Shown piece by piece: positions 46,433 through 56,161 of a stretch of DNA of 64,000 nt. How positions within the stretch are numbered: the stretch's first letter is position 1; each line of letters begins with the position of its first letter. The translations under genes were made by a program, and so were the position numbers. The stretch is from CAZYFH01 sp965249175 (GTDB lineage: Bacteria > Acidobacteriota > Vicinamibacteria > Vicinamibacterales > UBA8438). A model generated the notes under the pieces. The model searched no databases, was not told the origin of the DNA, and saw only the letters and a program-made list of their open reading frames with translations. The stretch is taken from contig OZ252227.1 of assembly GCA_965249175.1 (NCBI GenBank), forward strand, positions 992,001 to 1,056,000. The letters are read 5' to 3'.

Positions 46433-49400
46433 GCGACTTCGAGGTTCCCGAGGCGATCATCAGCTCGCCCTTCGAGGAGCCGTGGCATCACTGGCATCTG
46501 GAGGAGGGCGCCGAGCCGGAGAAACGGCCGGGCCGGCGCGCCGCCGTCTACTTCTATCCGGATCCGCCGTCCCCGGATGGAGGACAGGCCGGCGTCTCGA
46601 CCGGCACGGCCATCGAGCTGAAGCTCGTCAACCTCGTGCGGTCGCGGGTCGCGGAGTGGCGCGCCGCCGGGTACCCGGGCGTGACCGCCACCACGTCGGC
46701 GCTGCTCAGCTACTGGCGCCGGGACGGCCGGTCGTTCCGGTTCTTCTTCGCCCAGCTCGAGGCGGCCGAAACGGTCATCTTCCTGAAAGAGGCCAGACGC
46801 GATTTTGTCCAGGGGATCGCCATCCCGTCCGATGAACCGAGCGACCAGCAGAAGGCCGACCTCGGGTACACGGCGTTCCGGCGCTACGCCTGCAAAATGG
46901 CCACGGGGTCGGGCAAGACGACCGTGATGGCGATGCTCGCGGCCTGGAGCATCCTCAACAAGGTGCAGGACCGGTCAAACGCATGCTACTCGGACGTCGT
47001 GCTGGTCGTCTGTCCGAACGTGACCATTCGGAGCCGGCTGGACGAGCTCGACCCGAGGCTCGGCGATGCGAGTCTCTATCGCAAGGCTGACGTCGTGCCG
47101 ACGCATCTGCTGCCCGACCTGACGCAGGGAAAGGTCCTCGTGACCAACTGGCACGTGTTCGAGCCGCGGACCTCGCACGCGGGCGGGGTGAGCGCGCGCG
47201 TCGTGAAGGCCGGGCGCCTCGAGCTCGTCCCGGAGTTCGTGCACATCGGACAGAAGACGACCGTCGCCAGGGGGCGCCGGTATCTGACGCGCGAGGAGTA
47301 CGCGCGCCAGGTATCGCTCGGGATGATCGTCGTGCTTGATGAGGAACACGACCGCGACGGCCACGTGAAGTACGCACGCGTCACGCGCGAGCGGCACGTG
47401 GAGAGCGACACGGCGCTCGTCAGGCGGATTCTCGGGCGGGAGGTGGGTGGCAAGCGGAACATCCTGGTGCTGAACGACGAGGCGCACCACGCGTACCGCA
47501 TTCGCAGGGCGGAGCCGGACGCGGAGGAAAGCGACCTGTTCGGCGAGGAAAGTGAAGCCGACGACTTCTTGACGGAAGCGACCGTCTGGATCGATGGCCT
47601 CGATCGCATCCACAAGCTCAGGGGCATCAACTTCTGTGTCGATCTCTCGGCCACGCCGTATTTCCTGGCGCGTGTAGGCCAGGACACCAATCGACCGTTC
47701 CCGTGGGTCGTGAGCGACTTTCCGCTGACCGACGCGATCGAGTCGGGACTGGTCAAGATCCCGCAGCTCGCGGTTCGCGACACGACCGGCGCCGAGATTC
47801 CTGGGTACTTCAACATCTGGCGCTGGATCCTGCCCCAGTTGACGTCGTCCGAGCGGGGGGGAAAGAAGGGCTCGCCGAAGCCCGAGGCGGTCCTCAAGTG
47901 GGCGAACACGCCGGTCACGATGCTGGGTGGCCTGTGGGAGGAGCTGCGAGCGGCGTGGGGTGCGCAGGACGAGGACCCCCGTCCGCCGGTCTTCATCCTG
48001 GTCTGCAAGAACACCGCGATCGCCAAGGTCGTCTACGCCTGGCTTGCGGAGAACCAGCCGCCGATGGGCGTGCCGCCCTCTCAGATCGCCGGCTTCCAGA
48101 ACGTCGACGGCCGCGTCAACACGATTCGCGTCGATTCGCGGGTGGTCAGCGAGACGGATACAGGGCACGCCAAGTCCGACGAGGTACGGTGGATGCGGCT
48201 CACGCTCGATACCGTCGGGCGGACGGCGTGGCCAAGCGACCAACAGGGTCGTGCAATCCTTCCGGAAGGCTTCGAGGACCTTGCGCGGAAGCGGGGACAG
48301 CCGCTTCATCCGCCGGGTCGTGACATCCGCTGCATCGTCTCAGTCGGCATGCTGACCGAGGGCTGGGATTGCAATACGGTGACGCATATCGTTGGCCTGC
48401 GGCCGTTCATGTCGCAGCTGCTGTGCGAGCAGGTCGTTGGCCGTGGTCTCCGGCGGCGAACCTACGAGCTGAACGATCGGGGGCTCATGACGGAAGAGGT
48501 GGCCAAGGTCTTCGGCGTGCCGTTCCAGGTCATCCCGTTCAAGGCGAACCCGACCGTGACGCCGAAGCCACCGGCGACGCGCCACCACGTGCACGCGCTT
48601 CCGGGCCGCGCCGGGTTGGAGATCCACTTTCCTCGGGTCGAGGGATATCGGCAGGCGATTCGTAACCGCGTCGCCGTCAACTGGGGCGACGTGCCGGGCC
48701 TGCTGCTGGATCCTTCAAGGATTCCACCGGAGGTCGAAGTCAAGGCGGCGCTACAGACCAACCACGGGCGACCCTCGCTCACCGGGCCGGGCGCGATCCA
48801 GAGGGTCGACCTCAATCCGTTTCGTGCCGGTCGGAGGTTGCAGGAGCTGGTGTTCGAAATGGCTGGCGATCTGACACGCGAGTATGTCAAGAGCGAATCG
48901 TGCGAGGTACCTGCGCACGTGCTGTTCCCGCAGTTGGTTCGGCTTGTGCAGCGGTATGTTGACGAGAAGGTGACACCGATGAAGCCGGCCGAACGGTTAG
49001 ACCTGTTCCTGTCGCCGTACTACGGGTGGGCGATCGAGCGGCTTGTCGAGTCGATTCGCCCGGATACGTCTCAAGGTGAGGCCCCGGAAGTTGCACGCTA
49101 TGAATCGAGCCGCGGCCCCGGTTCGACGGCGGACGTCGACTACTGGACCAGTCGGGAGGTTCGGGAGGTCACGCGCAGCCACGTCAACTACGTGGTCGCC
49201 GACACGGCGAAATGGGAGCAGCAGGCTGCATACATCCTGGACACGCACCCCCTCGTCGACTCGTTCGTCAAGAACGCCGGTCTGGGTTTCGCGGTCCCGT
49301 ACATCCAGAACGGCCAGCCCCACGATTACGTGCCGGATTTCATCGTCCGGATGAACGGGGATCGGACCCTACATCTGATCATCGAGACGAAGGGGTTCGA

Positions 49401-49554
49401 CGATCTCGCCGAGGTCAAGGCGGCGGCGGCCCAGCGCTGGGTCGAGGCGGTGAACGCGGACGGTCGGCTGGGAACGTGGCGCTACTCGCTCGCACGCTCG
49501 GTGGACGACGTTCGGCGGACGCTCGACTCGTGCTCGACAGCCCGCATGCGGTAA
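46429..49554 (+). CDS. Type III-like restriction subunit: DEAH helicase with PD-(D/E)XK nuclease
   Basis: The 1041-residue Res-like protein starts at an ATG overlapping the ATPase stop. Helicase motifs: MATGSGKTTVMAML (Lys163), NDEAHH with DEAH at 350-353, VDLSATPYFLAR (III), VSVGMLTEGWDCNTVTHIVGL (V) and QVVGRGLRR (VI). The C-terminus has a nuclease site, VPDFIVRM and LIIETKG (Asp970, Glu986, Lys988). In type III systems, Res cuts DNA after ATP-driven communication with a second Mod site. Here the extra ATPase/Toprim subunit makes the assembly non-canonical. Length is normal for the family. Confidence 0.9.
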   Translation: MSDFEVPEAIISSPFEEPWHHWHLEEGAEPEKRPGRRAAVYFYPDPPSPDGGQAGVSTGTAIELKLVNLVRSRVAEWRAAGYPGVTATTSALLSYWRRDGRSFRFFFAQLEAAETVIFLKEARRDFVQGIAIPSDEPSDQQKADLGYTAFRRYACKMATGSGKTTVMAMLAAWSILNKVQDRSNACYSDVVLVVCPNVTIRSRLDELDPRLGDASLYRKADVVPTHLLPDLTQGKVLVTNWHVFEPRTSHAGGVSARVVKAGRLELVPEFVHIGQKTTVARGRRYLTREEYARQVSLGMIVVLDEEHDRDGHVKYARVTRERHVESDTALVRRILGREVGGKRNILVLNDEAHHAYRIRRAEPDAEESDLFGEESEADDFLTEATVWIDGLDRIHKLRGINFCVDLSATPYFLARVGQDTNRPFPWVVSDFPLTDAIESGLVKIPQLAVRDTTGAEIPGYFNIWRWILPQLTSSERGGKKGSPKPEAVLKWANTPVTMLGGLWEELRAAWGAQDEDPRPPVFILVCKNTAIAKVVYAWLAENQPPMGVPPSQIAGFQNVDGRVNTIRVDSRVVSETDTGHAKSDEVRWMRLTLDTVGRTAWPSDQQGRAILPEGFEDLARKRGQPLHPPGRDIRCIVSVGMLTEGWDCNTVTHIVGLRPFMSQLLCEQVVGRGLRRRTYELNDRGLMTEEVAKVFGVPFQVIPFKANPTVTPKPPATRHHVHALPGRAGLEIHFPRVEGYRQAIRNRVAVNWGDVPGLLLDPSRIPPEVEVKAALQTNHGRPSLTGPGAIQRVDLNPFRAGRRLQELVFEMAGDLTREYVKSESCEVPAHVLFPQLVRLVQRYVDEKVTPMKPAERLDLFLSPYYGWAIERLVESIRPDTSQGEAPEVARYESSRGPGSTADVDYWTSREVREVTRSHVNYVVADTAKWEQQAAYILDTHPLVDSFVKNAGLGFAVPYIQNGQPHDYVPDFIVRMNGDRTLHLIIETKGFDDLAEVKAAAAQRWVEAVNADGRLGTWRYSLARSVDDVRRTLDSCSTARMR

Positions 49555-49596
49555 GCCCAAGTATCTTTCTTTTCCGCACACGATTCGCACGAACGG

Positions 49597-49615
49597 CCGA
49601 TCTTGGCTAGATCGG
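49597..49615. terminator. Weak hairpin after res
   Basis: CCGATCT and AGATCGG form a perfect 7-bp stem around a 5-base loop, 42 bp after the res stop. There is no following T run, so it is at most a weak terminator. A second inverted repeat, AATGAC-ATAG-GTCATT, lies at 49628-49643. Confidence 0.3.
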
Positions 49616-49760
49616 CGGATTCTGGCGAATGACATAGGTCATTGCAGGAGAGTGAGAAAGGGTGGTGACGCCGTCGGCCGCACTTGGCGCATCCATCTAC
49701 CAGCGCCTCACCGCGTGTCCAAGAGGTACCATCGTGTGTGCTCGTCAGGGGACCAGCTGC

Positions 49761-50816
49761 ATGAGTCATCGGTTGCATGCGGTGGGCGCCGTCGGCGCGG
49801 TGGTGCTGTTGATGCTGGGCTGCGGCCGCGCCACGCGGGCCAGCGCCGAGCCGCCCAGCATCACCATCGCCCTTCCCGCTGACGCGGGAGACGCCGAGCG
49901 CGCGGGGGCCGAGGCATTCGAGGCCGTGGTCGAAGGCCTGTCCAGGGGCGCCGTGGCGGTAGAGCTGTCCGGGGACGGCGGGCTCTGCCTCGATACTGCG
50001 GACTGCCTGCGCGCGCTCCAGGCGGGCGAAGTCACGCTGGCGCCGGTCACGACGACGGCGCTGGCCGAGCCCTTCCCGGAGCTCCAAGTGCTCGACCTGC
50101 CCTATCTCTTCGAGAGCGCCGCCGTGGTCGACCGGGTGTTCGACGGTCCGTTCCATGCGCGGTTGCGCGATGCGCTTATTCACCGCCTGGGGTTGAGGCT
50201 GATGGCCGTCGGTGGAGGCGGTGGCTGGCGCGCCCTGGCTAGCACGCAGCGGGAGGTGCGGACGCCGGACGACATTAGAGACCAAAGGTGGTGGACGTCT
50301 GGGTCGGCGATGGACACGAGTCTGGTCGAGGCGCTGGGCGGCACGACCGATCGGCGGCCGCGCGCAGAGCTGGCGAGCGCACTCGCAACCGGCGCCATCG
50401 ATGGCGTCACGACCTCGGTCGCCGATCTCGTGGCCCTCGGTCTCCACGATCGCGTGCTCTACGTGACGCTCGACAGGCACAGCTATGGGTCGGTGTTCTG
50501 GCTGATCAACGACGCTGCCTATCAGGCGCTGCCCCAGGCCCAGCGGCTGCTCGTCGAGGCCGGTTGCGTCGAGCTCGAGCGGTTGGGTCTTGCGGCGCCG
50601 GCGACGCGCGAGGCAGAGGCGGTGGGCGTCGTCGAGGCGGCGAGCGGAACCGTCCTTGCGTTGACCGATGACGAGCGGAAACGCTTTCTGATGGCGGCCG
50701 GTCGGGTCGCGACCGGTTACGTCGAGGAACACGGCCCCGACTGGTTGGTCTGGCTCGAAGGCGCCATCGCCGAGGCGGAACGAGAGATCGAGCTGACGGA
50801 AGACCGCCCGGATTGA
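49761..50816 (+). CDS. TRAP-type (DctP-like) substrate-binding lipoprotein, orphan
   Basis: From ATG 49761 the ~351-residue protein has a lipoprotein signal VVLLMLGCGRA with the lipid Cys about residue 21. The mature part shows the TRAP solute-binding pattern: an N-lobe ITIALPADAGDAE, VLDLPYLFESAAVVDRVFDG, and GTTDRRPRAELASALATGAIDGVTTS, which is the segment after the conserved arginine region in DctP proteins. No DctM or DctQ membrane gene lies nearby, so the lipoprotein may serve a distant transporter or another task. The ligand is unknown. Confidence 0.8.
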   Translation: MSHRLHAVGAVGAVVLLMLGCGRATRASAEPPSITIALPADAGDAERAGAEAFEAVVEGLSRGAVAVELSGDGGLCLDTADCLRALQAGEVTLAPVTTTALAEPFPELQVLDLPYLFESAAVVDRVFDGPFHARLRDALIHRLGLRLMAVGGGGGWRALASTQREVRTPDDIRDQRWWTSGSAMDTSLVEALGGTTDRRPRAELASALATGAIDGVTTSVADLVALGLHDRVLYVTLDRHSYGSVFWLINDAAYQALPQAQRLLVEAGCVELERLGLAAPATREAEAVGVVEAASGTVLALTDDERKRFLMAAGRVATGYVEEHGPDWLVWLEGAIAEAEREIELTEDRPD

Positions 50817-50827
50817 GGGGCTGGCGG

Positions 50828-53370
50828 CTATCGCGGTCCGGCGACTGAGGTCGCGTCTCCGACCGCGCCGCTCTCGCCGAAATCGTTGTAGTGCAGGATC
50901 GTGTTGAAGAGCATGCCGAACTCGCCGTGGTTCTGCCAGCGGTAGCACGGGTTGGTGGCAAAGAGCACGATGCGGCCATCACCGCGCGGCACGTCGACGA
51001 TGGCCGGCCGACCTTCGGTCTGATCGCTTTCTCGCATGTGACCGCTCATCACGCTGCCCGAGAACGCCATCAGAACCCAGTCGTCGCGATGACGCGGCGG
51101 CACGCGTAGCAGCGGCCGGTTCGCGTAGCGGACCGGCACGTCGGTCTCGTCGTAGCCGTAGAAGATCGGATGGTCGGTGGCCCGAATCTCCGCCTCGACG
51201 ACCGGTCCCGGGGCATAGAAATCGGACCCCGGACGGCGAGCGTCGATCTCTTGGGTCAGTCCGTACTCTGGTGGGACGTAGCTGGCAGCGCCCAGCGTCA
51301 CGAGCACGCCGCCTGCCTCGACGAACCGCTGGAGCTCGAGCACCCCGGCGAGGCCCATCCCCCCTGTGATGTCGTCCGACGATCCGTAGTCACCCAGGAA
51401 CCGGTAGCGGTCGGTCTTCGTGTACGGGCGCGGTCCGCCCTGCGGCTCGACGTCGAAGACCAGGCCCTTCGCCGTTCGCCCCTGGTTCGGGATCAGGATG
51501 ACGTCGTAGGCCTGCCGCAAGCTGCCGGCGCGCACGTGCTCCTTGAAAATCAGATCGAACGGGATCTCGAACTGGTCGAACGCGTGCCGCACCCAGCCGA
51601 CGTCCTGTGTGTCGCCCCATGTGCTGAAGATCGCGAGCCGGGGCAGATCCACCGCGTGCATCGCCACCTCGGGCCGCTGACCCAGCGGCGCGGCGGACAG
51701 CCCGAGGGCTTCGATTGCCCCGTGGACCCGGCCGGCCGTCGCGGGCGTGACGGGGATGATGAACGAGCCAGCGGGAAAGGTGCGGCCGCCAATGTCGAAC
51801 GACGTGTCCGCCGCATCTACCGGAAGATCGGAAAGCCGGTAGCGCAATGTCGTCAGATGGTTTGACCCGACATGATCGACCGCGTAGCCGAACGCGGGCG
51901 TGCCGGCGTCGACCCGGCCGACGTGGCGCGCCTGGTCGATCGGCTCGACCGGAAGCGCGAGCACGTCCTCGTCGTCGATGGCAACGATCTCGGCGCGGTG
52001 CATCAGGCCCATCGTCCACCCGGTGTCGTCGTAGGTCCGCAGCTCCTCGTCGGGGAATTCCTGCGTGCCGAGGAGGATCTTTGCGAGGCGGAAGTATGGC
52101 TGGTCGCCCTTGATGACGAACGACCCCGTCGGGTAGGTCGCGCCACCGAGCACGACCTCGGTGTCGGCGCGGCCGATCTCCACGCCCTGGATTCGCAGCT
52201 GGTTCACCAGCGTCACCACCCGTGTCATATCGCGCTGGCCTGCTGGGATGACGAAGCCATGCGGCGCGTTCCGCGTCCCGTCGTTGACCGCGTTCCGCGA
52301 CTTCCGGTAGAAGTTCTCGAGGATGACCCGCGGGTTGCTCGCGACCAGCTGCAGCGCGCTCAACGCCGCCGTCTGGCTGTAGTTCGTGTTGTTGCGCATC
52401 GACCATTCCACCTCCTCGTAGGGAGGGAGCGGTCTGTACCACTCGCGGCTGGTCCGCGCCTGTTCGGGCGTGTTGTCCTCCGTCTTCAGGTGGCGCGTCA
52501 TGGTCGTGGCGCCCCCGTTGCCGAAAGTCTCGTAGAAGCGAATGAGCCCGTTGTGATTCGAGGCCATGAAGCCCAGATAGCCGGGAGACCACATGTCGAC
52601 GAAGCCATCGTGGAAGACGTATTTCCCCCAATACGGCGGACCACCGATGCGATCTCGATCGTCAGTGATGTCGATCAGGTGACGGTAGTACCAATCGACG
52701 TATCGATCCCGGCCGTCGGGTTCGGCCGCGGGCGTGAGGGTGACGATGACGTTGTCGCGAATCTGATCGAAGAGCGGACCCTCTTCGACCGCCAGCCGAT
52801 AGGCCAGCTCCATGAGCATCTCGGGCGGCCCGGTCTCTCCACTGTGCAGTCCCGCCAAGAAGTGGTACGCCGGTTTGCCTGACCGATGATTGCCTGCGCG
52901 GCGTCTTCGGAGAGCCCGCGTGGGTCCGCGAGTTGCCCCAAGTAGCCCTGGTAACGCTCCAGCTCGCCGATCGTCGCCTCGTCGGCGATGACGACGACTA
53001 CCATCTCCCGGTCCTCGTCGGTCCGCCCGATGGGCACGACCACGACCCGGGAAGACGCGGCCGCCAGTGCGCGGTAGTACGCGAGGAGCTCGGCGTAGTA
53101 GGTGAGCTCACGCGGCGCGCCTGCGTGGTGTCCGATGATCGCGCGCGGCGACGGGACGCCGTTCACCACCGGCAGATGGTCGACCAGGGGGTTCAGGAAC
53201 TCCTCCCGGGTGGTCCACTCCCGGACACGCTCGGCAAAATCCTCGTCCATCCGCTGAGGGGTCTGGGCGAGGAGTGCCCGATGAGGCGCCGGACCTGCGA
53301 GGCCTGCACCGAGGAGGATGGCGCCCACGAGCGACACCCCGAGCACCCGCGGGCGGGGAGCATCCCTCAT
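50828..53370 (-). pseudogene. M14 family zinc carboxypeptidase, split by a one-base deletion
   Basis: The N-terminal part begins at ATG 53370 (AGGAG upstream) with a signal peptide (VGAILLGAGLAG). It ends in an out-of-frame run after AQAIIGQ. The second part carries the M14 zinc-binding block GLHSGETGPPEMLMELAYR, RLHSGE-like HxxE, and a catalytic-domain remainder of about 670 residues. Adding one C in the plus-strand pair 52878-52879 reads QGKPAYHFLAGLHSGE and restores one frame of about 846 residues. It may be a true mutation or an assembly error. It is divergent from the DGQHR gene. Confidence 0.75.
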
Positions 53371-53455
53371 CCTTCCAACTCCTTGGCGATGAAGCAGATT
53401 CGAGGGTCGAGGCCGAGTAGACGCGAAAACGACGACCGTCTTCGCCAGAAACCCG

Positions 53456-53485
53456 TTGAGATCTTACACGATAAGCCGTTATTAT
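53456..53485 (+). promoter_or_regulatory. Promoter of the DGQHR gene
   Basis: A -35 box TTGAGA (53456-53461) and a -10 box TATTAT (53480-53485) are separated by 18 bp, close to the sigma-70 consensus. They lie 37 bp before the ATG in an AT-rich gap. Confidence 0.65.
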
Positions 53486-53521
53486 TCGCGTCTTTAGGGG
53501 GAATCGAGGGCCTTCAACGCC

Positions 53522-54664
53522 ATGATCAATGTTGCCGCCATTCGGATGCAGCAGTTCGGGGTCCGGTTCTATCAAGCGTCCTTGACCGCGAGCGACATCG
53601 ACAAGCTGGTGCGCTTCGAAGTGCTCAGCTACGGCGAGCAGCGCGAGCCGCCGCTCCGAGGCGGCAAGCGTCGCTCGAGAGCGGCCAGGGTCAACTGGGA
53701 CCTGCTCGAGCGCCGAATCGCGTCGAGTGAGCGCGCCTATCAGCGTCACATCATCCGACGCAAGATCGACGAGCTGGTGCAGTACTACGAGCAGTGCCGT
53801 CAGGCACAGGACCTGCCGTCGATTCCTGGCGCGGTCATCATCTCGTGCGACGAGCCGCTCCGTTTCGACGCGGTCGAGGACGGCTCCGAGCTGGGTCATC
53901 TGCGGGTCCCCGAGCGGGAGGGCATCCTGCGTGCTATCGACGGCCAGCATCGCCTGCTTGCGCTGCATGCGGACATTGAACGGTTCGCCGGACAGTCGTT
54001 CGCCGTGCCGGCCGTCGTCTTCGATCGGCTGCCCGACGATCACCTGGTGCAGATGTTCGTCACGATCAACGCCAAGCACACCCGTTTGAACCCGTCACAT
54101 TTGGTGTCGCTCTCCGGCCGGCAGCTCTACCGCGACGACAACCTGGCGGCGGCGCATGATGTGGTCCGCGCGCTGAACGACCGGGAGGGCTCGCCGCTGC
54201 ACGACTAGATCAAGCTGCTCGGAGTGGGGCACGGCAAAGTCGCGCAGGCCCCGCTGGCCCAAGAGCTCAAGAGGCAGTTCGCGAGCGGAGCGTTCGGCAG
54301 CGACCGGCGCGTGCGCGCGATGCGCGAGAACGCCGCGCGCTTCTTTGTCAACTACTTCAAGCAGACGGCCCAGGTGTTCGGCGCGGCGTGGAACGGTCGC
54401 AAGTACTCGATCAAGACGCCCTCAGCCCTCCGCGCGTTCATCCGCGTCGCGCCCGACGTCGTGCGGCGCCTCGACCAGGAGCACGCGGATCGGGCGGACT
54501 ATCGAGCCATTGGCCGGGTCATTTCCCCATGGGGTCGTCGCATCGGTGACCTGCGTTTCGAAACAGAAGGTGCCTGGGGGATGCGCGAGACCACCGTGGA
54601 CTCGCTGGCCAAGGAGCTTCGACTGGCATTGCAGTATCCGGAGGGCGCCGGGCTCCAAATTTAG
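53522..54664 (+). pseudogene. DGQHR-domain (DndB-like) protein with in-frame amber codon
   Basis: The frame is open from ATG 53522 to 54664 except for one TAG at 54206-54208 (codon 229). Residues 140-144 are the family signature DGQHR, followed by VFDRLPDDHLVQMFVTINAK, the usual second block. After the TAG, IKLLGVGHGKVAQAPLAQEL continues the family sequence without a shift, so the whole frame was once a protein of about 380 residues. DGQHR proteins include DndB regulators of DNA phosphorothioation and DpdB of deazaguanine systems. No dnd or dpd genes are near. TAG is a normal stop elsewhere in the window (for example 23683-23685), so this is a nonsense change unless suppressed. Confidence 0.75.
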
Positions 54665-54879
54665 ACGGGGCTTCGCCCCGGACCCCAGGCTGAGGTCCGC
54701 GAATTTCGGCTTCGTAAGTCGTGTTTCAGTCCTGTCGCCGTACCGGCGGTCCGGCCGCAATGGCGCTCCGTTTTGCCGCGGCAGCGCGTCGGCACAGCGC
54801 TTGCTTGATCGTTGGTGGACGGTGGCCTGAAAAACGGCGTGGAGCCGAAAAGTGCTGGGGAGCCGGGCCACGGTTTCAA
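54665..54879. other. Unassigned stretch downstream of the DGQHR gene
   Basis: About 215 bp with no believable gene. It starts with a perfect hairpin CGGGGC-TTC-GCCCCG (54666-54680), of the kind often found in dispersed intergenic elements. It ends at the strong terminator. It may be an intergenic element or the end of a transcript. Confidence 0.4.
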
Positions 54880-54917
54880 GGGGCGCCACACGGGTGGCGC
54901 CCCTTTCCTTTTTTTTT
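54880..54917 (+). terminator. Rho-independent terminator
   Basis: A perfect 10-bp stem, GGGGCGCCAC with GTGGCGCCCC around loop ACGG, is followed by a T-rich tract ending in nine T. It would stop transcription from the left before pxpA. Confidence 0.9.
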
Positions 54918-54953
54918 GGGCGCGCGGTCCCGGGGCCTGTACCCTGAAGCGGC

Positions 54954-55709
54954 ATGCGCGTCGATCTGAATTGCGATCTGGGCGAGTCGTTTGGTCCGTA
55001 CACCATCGGTGACGACCGCCACGTCATGGCGCACATCACCTCGGCCAACGTCGCGTGTGGCGCGCACGCGGGCGATCCTGGCGTCATGCGCGCGACCGTG
55101 CGCCTGGCCCGGCAGGCCAACGTCGCCATCGGCGCCCACCCCGGCTTTGCCGATCGCACGGGATTCGGACGCCGCGAGATCCGGATGGAGCAGCGCGATG
55201 TGGAGGATCTGGTGCTGGTCCAGATCGGTGCGCTCGCTGCCATCGCGCGCGCCGAGGGGACCCGGCTGCGCCACGTCAAGCCCCACGGAGCGCTGTACAA
55301 CATGGCCGCGCGCGACCGTGGGATGGCCGACGCGGTAGCACGTGCGGTGGCCAGCGCCGACTCCGGGCTCGTTCTCGTCGGTCTCTCGGGGTCCGCGCTG
55401 CTCGAGGCTGGACGCGCCGCCGGCCTGCGCGTCGCCTCCGAAGTGTTTGCGGATCGTGCCTACGATGCCTCCGGCGCACTGCTGTCGAGGACCGAGCCGG
55501 GCTCCGTGATTCAGGACGCTGCGCGGGTTGCCGAGCGCGCGGTCGCCATGGTGCGGGACCGGGCGGTGACTGCTCTTGGCGGGGACGTCGTTCCCCTGGC
55601 TGCCGACACAATCTGCGTGCACGGTGATACGCCAGGGGCTGCCGATCTGGCGGGCAGACTCCGCGCCGCGCTCGAGGAGGCCGGCATAGACGTGACGCCG
55701 ATGGAGTAG
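54954..55709 (+). CDS. pxpA: 5-oxoprolinase subunit A (LamB/YcsF family)
   Basis: The 251 residues match PxpA, which with PxpB and PxpC hydrolyses 5-oxoproline to glutamate using ATP. Family blocks are DLNCDLGESFGPYTIGDD, NVACGAHAGDPGVMRATVRL, GAHPGFADRTGFGRR, HVKPHGALYNM, EVFADRAYD and CVHGDTPGA. pxpB and pxpC, normally adjacent, are not in this window, so the gene is isolated. A terminator separates it from the left. It is convergent with apaG, 12 bp apart. Confidence 0.93.
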   Translation: MRVDLNCDLGESFGPYTIGDDRHVMAHITSANVACGAHAGDPGVMRATVRLARQANVAIGAHPGFADRTGFGRREIRMEQRDVEDLVLVQIGALAAIARAEGTRLRHVKPHGALYNMAARDRGMADAVARAVASADSGLVLVGLSGSALLEAGRAAGLRVASEVFADRAYDASGALLSRTEPGSVIQDAARVAERAVAMVRDRAVTALGGDVVPLAADTICVHGDTPGAADLAGRLRAALEEAGIDVTPME

Positions 55710-55721
55710 CCCCGTCTAGTT

Positions 55722-56138
55722 TTAGTGGACCGTGTAGGGTGCCGACAGCCCGAACGGGGCGATCGCGGCGTCGAACCGCTCTCCGCCGGCGGTCACCATC
55801 TGGTAGCTGCCGTGCATCGAGCCAAACGGGGTTCTCAGCCGGCACAGTGACGTGTATTCGTATGCCTCACCCGGTTCCAGCACCGGCTGGCGACCGACCA
55901 CGCCCAGGCCCTTGACCTCTTCAACCGTGTTCGACGCATCGGTGATGATCCAATGACGGCTGATGAGCTGGACGGTGTCCGTACCCTCGTTTGCGATGGT
56001 GACCGTGTAGGGAAACTCCCACCGGTCGCGCACCGGCTCGGAGCTATCGGCCGAGTATCGCGCCGTCACCTTCACGCGGACGCCCTTCGTGACGGCTTGG
56101 GACGTGAAGTTCGGAGGGGTGGTCTGGTGATCGGGCAC
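55722..56138 (-). CDS. apaG: ApaG domain protein
   Basis: The 138 residues cover the single ApaG beta-sandwich: VTKGVRVKVTARY, WEFPYTVTIANEGTDTVQLIS, RHWIITDASN, VVGRQPVLEPGEAYEYTS, TPFGSMHGSYQM. ApaG relatives have been linked to cobalt/magnesium resistance, and an ApaG domain occurs in FBXO3 and in polymerase-interacting proteins. Function is uncertain. The start is a GTG at 56138 with a weak site. It is divergent from aat, 23 bp apart. Confidence 0.92.
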   Translation of the reverse strand: MPDHQTTPPNFTSQAVTKGVRVKVTARYSADSSEPVRDRWEFPYTVTIANEGTDTVQLISRHWIITDASNTVEEVKGLGVVGRQPVLEPGEAYEYTSLCRLRTPFGSMHGSYQMVTAGGERFDAAIAPFGLSAPYTVH

Positions 56139-56161
56139 GCCTCACATATACCCCATTTCGA

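Noticed and set aside
38517..49554. BREX or DISARM system
   Set aside because: No PglZ, BrxC/BrxL, DrmA/DrmB or PLD-type protein is present; the order and domains fit type III R-M better.
54206..54208. Recoded TAG in this organism
   Set aside because: TAG ends other intact genes here (for example 11608-11610 and 23683-23685), so general recoding is unlikely.
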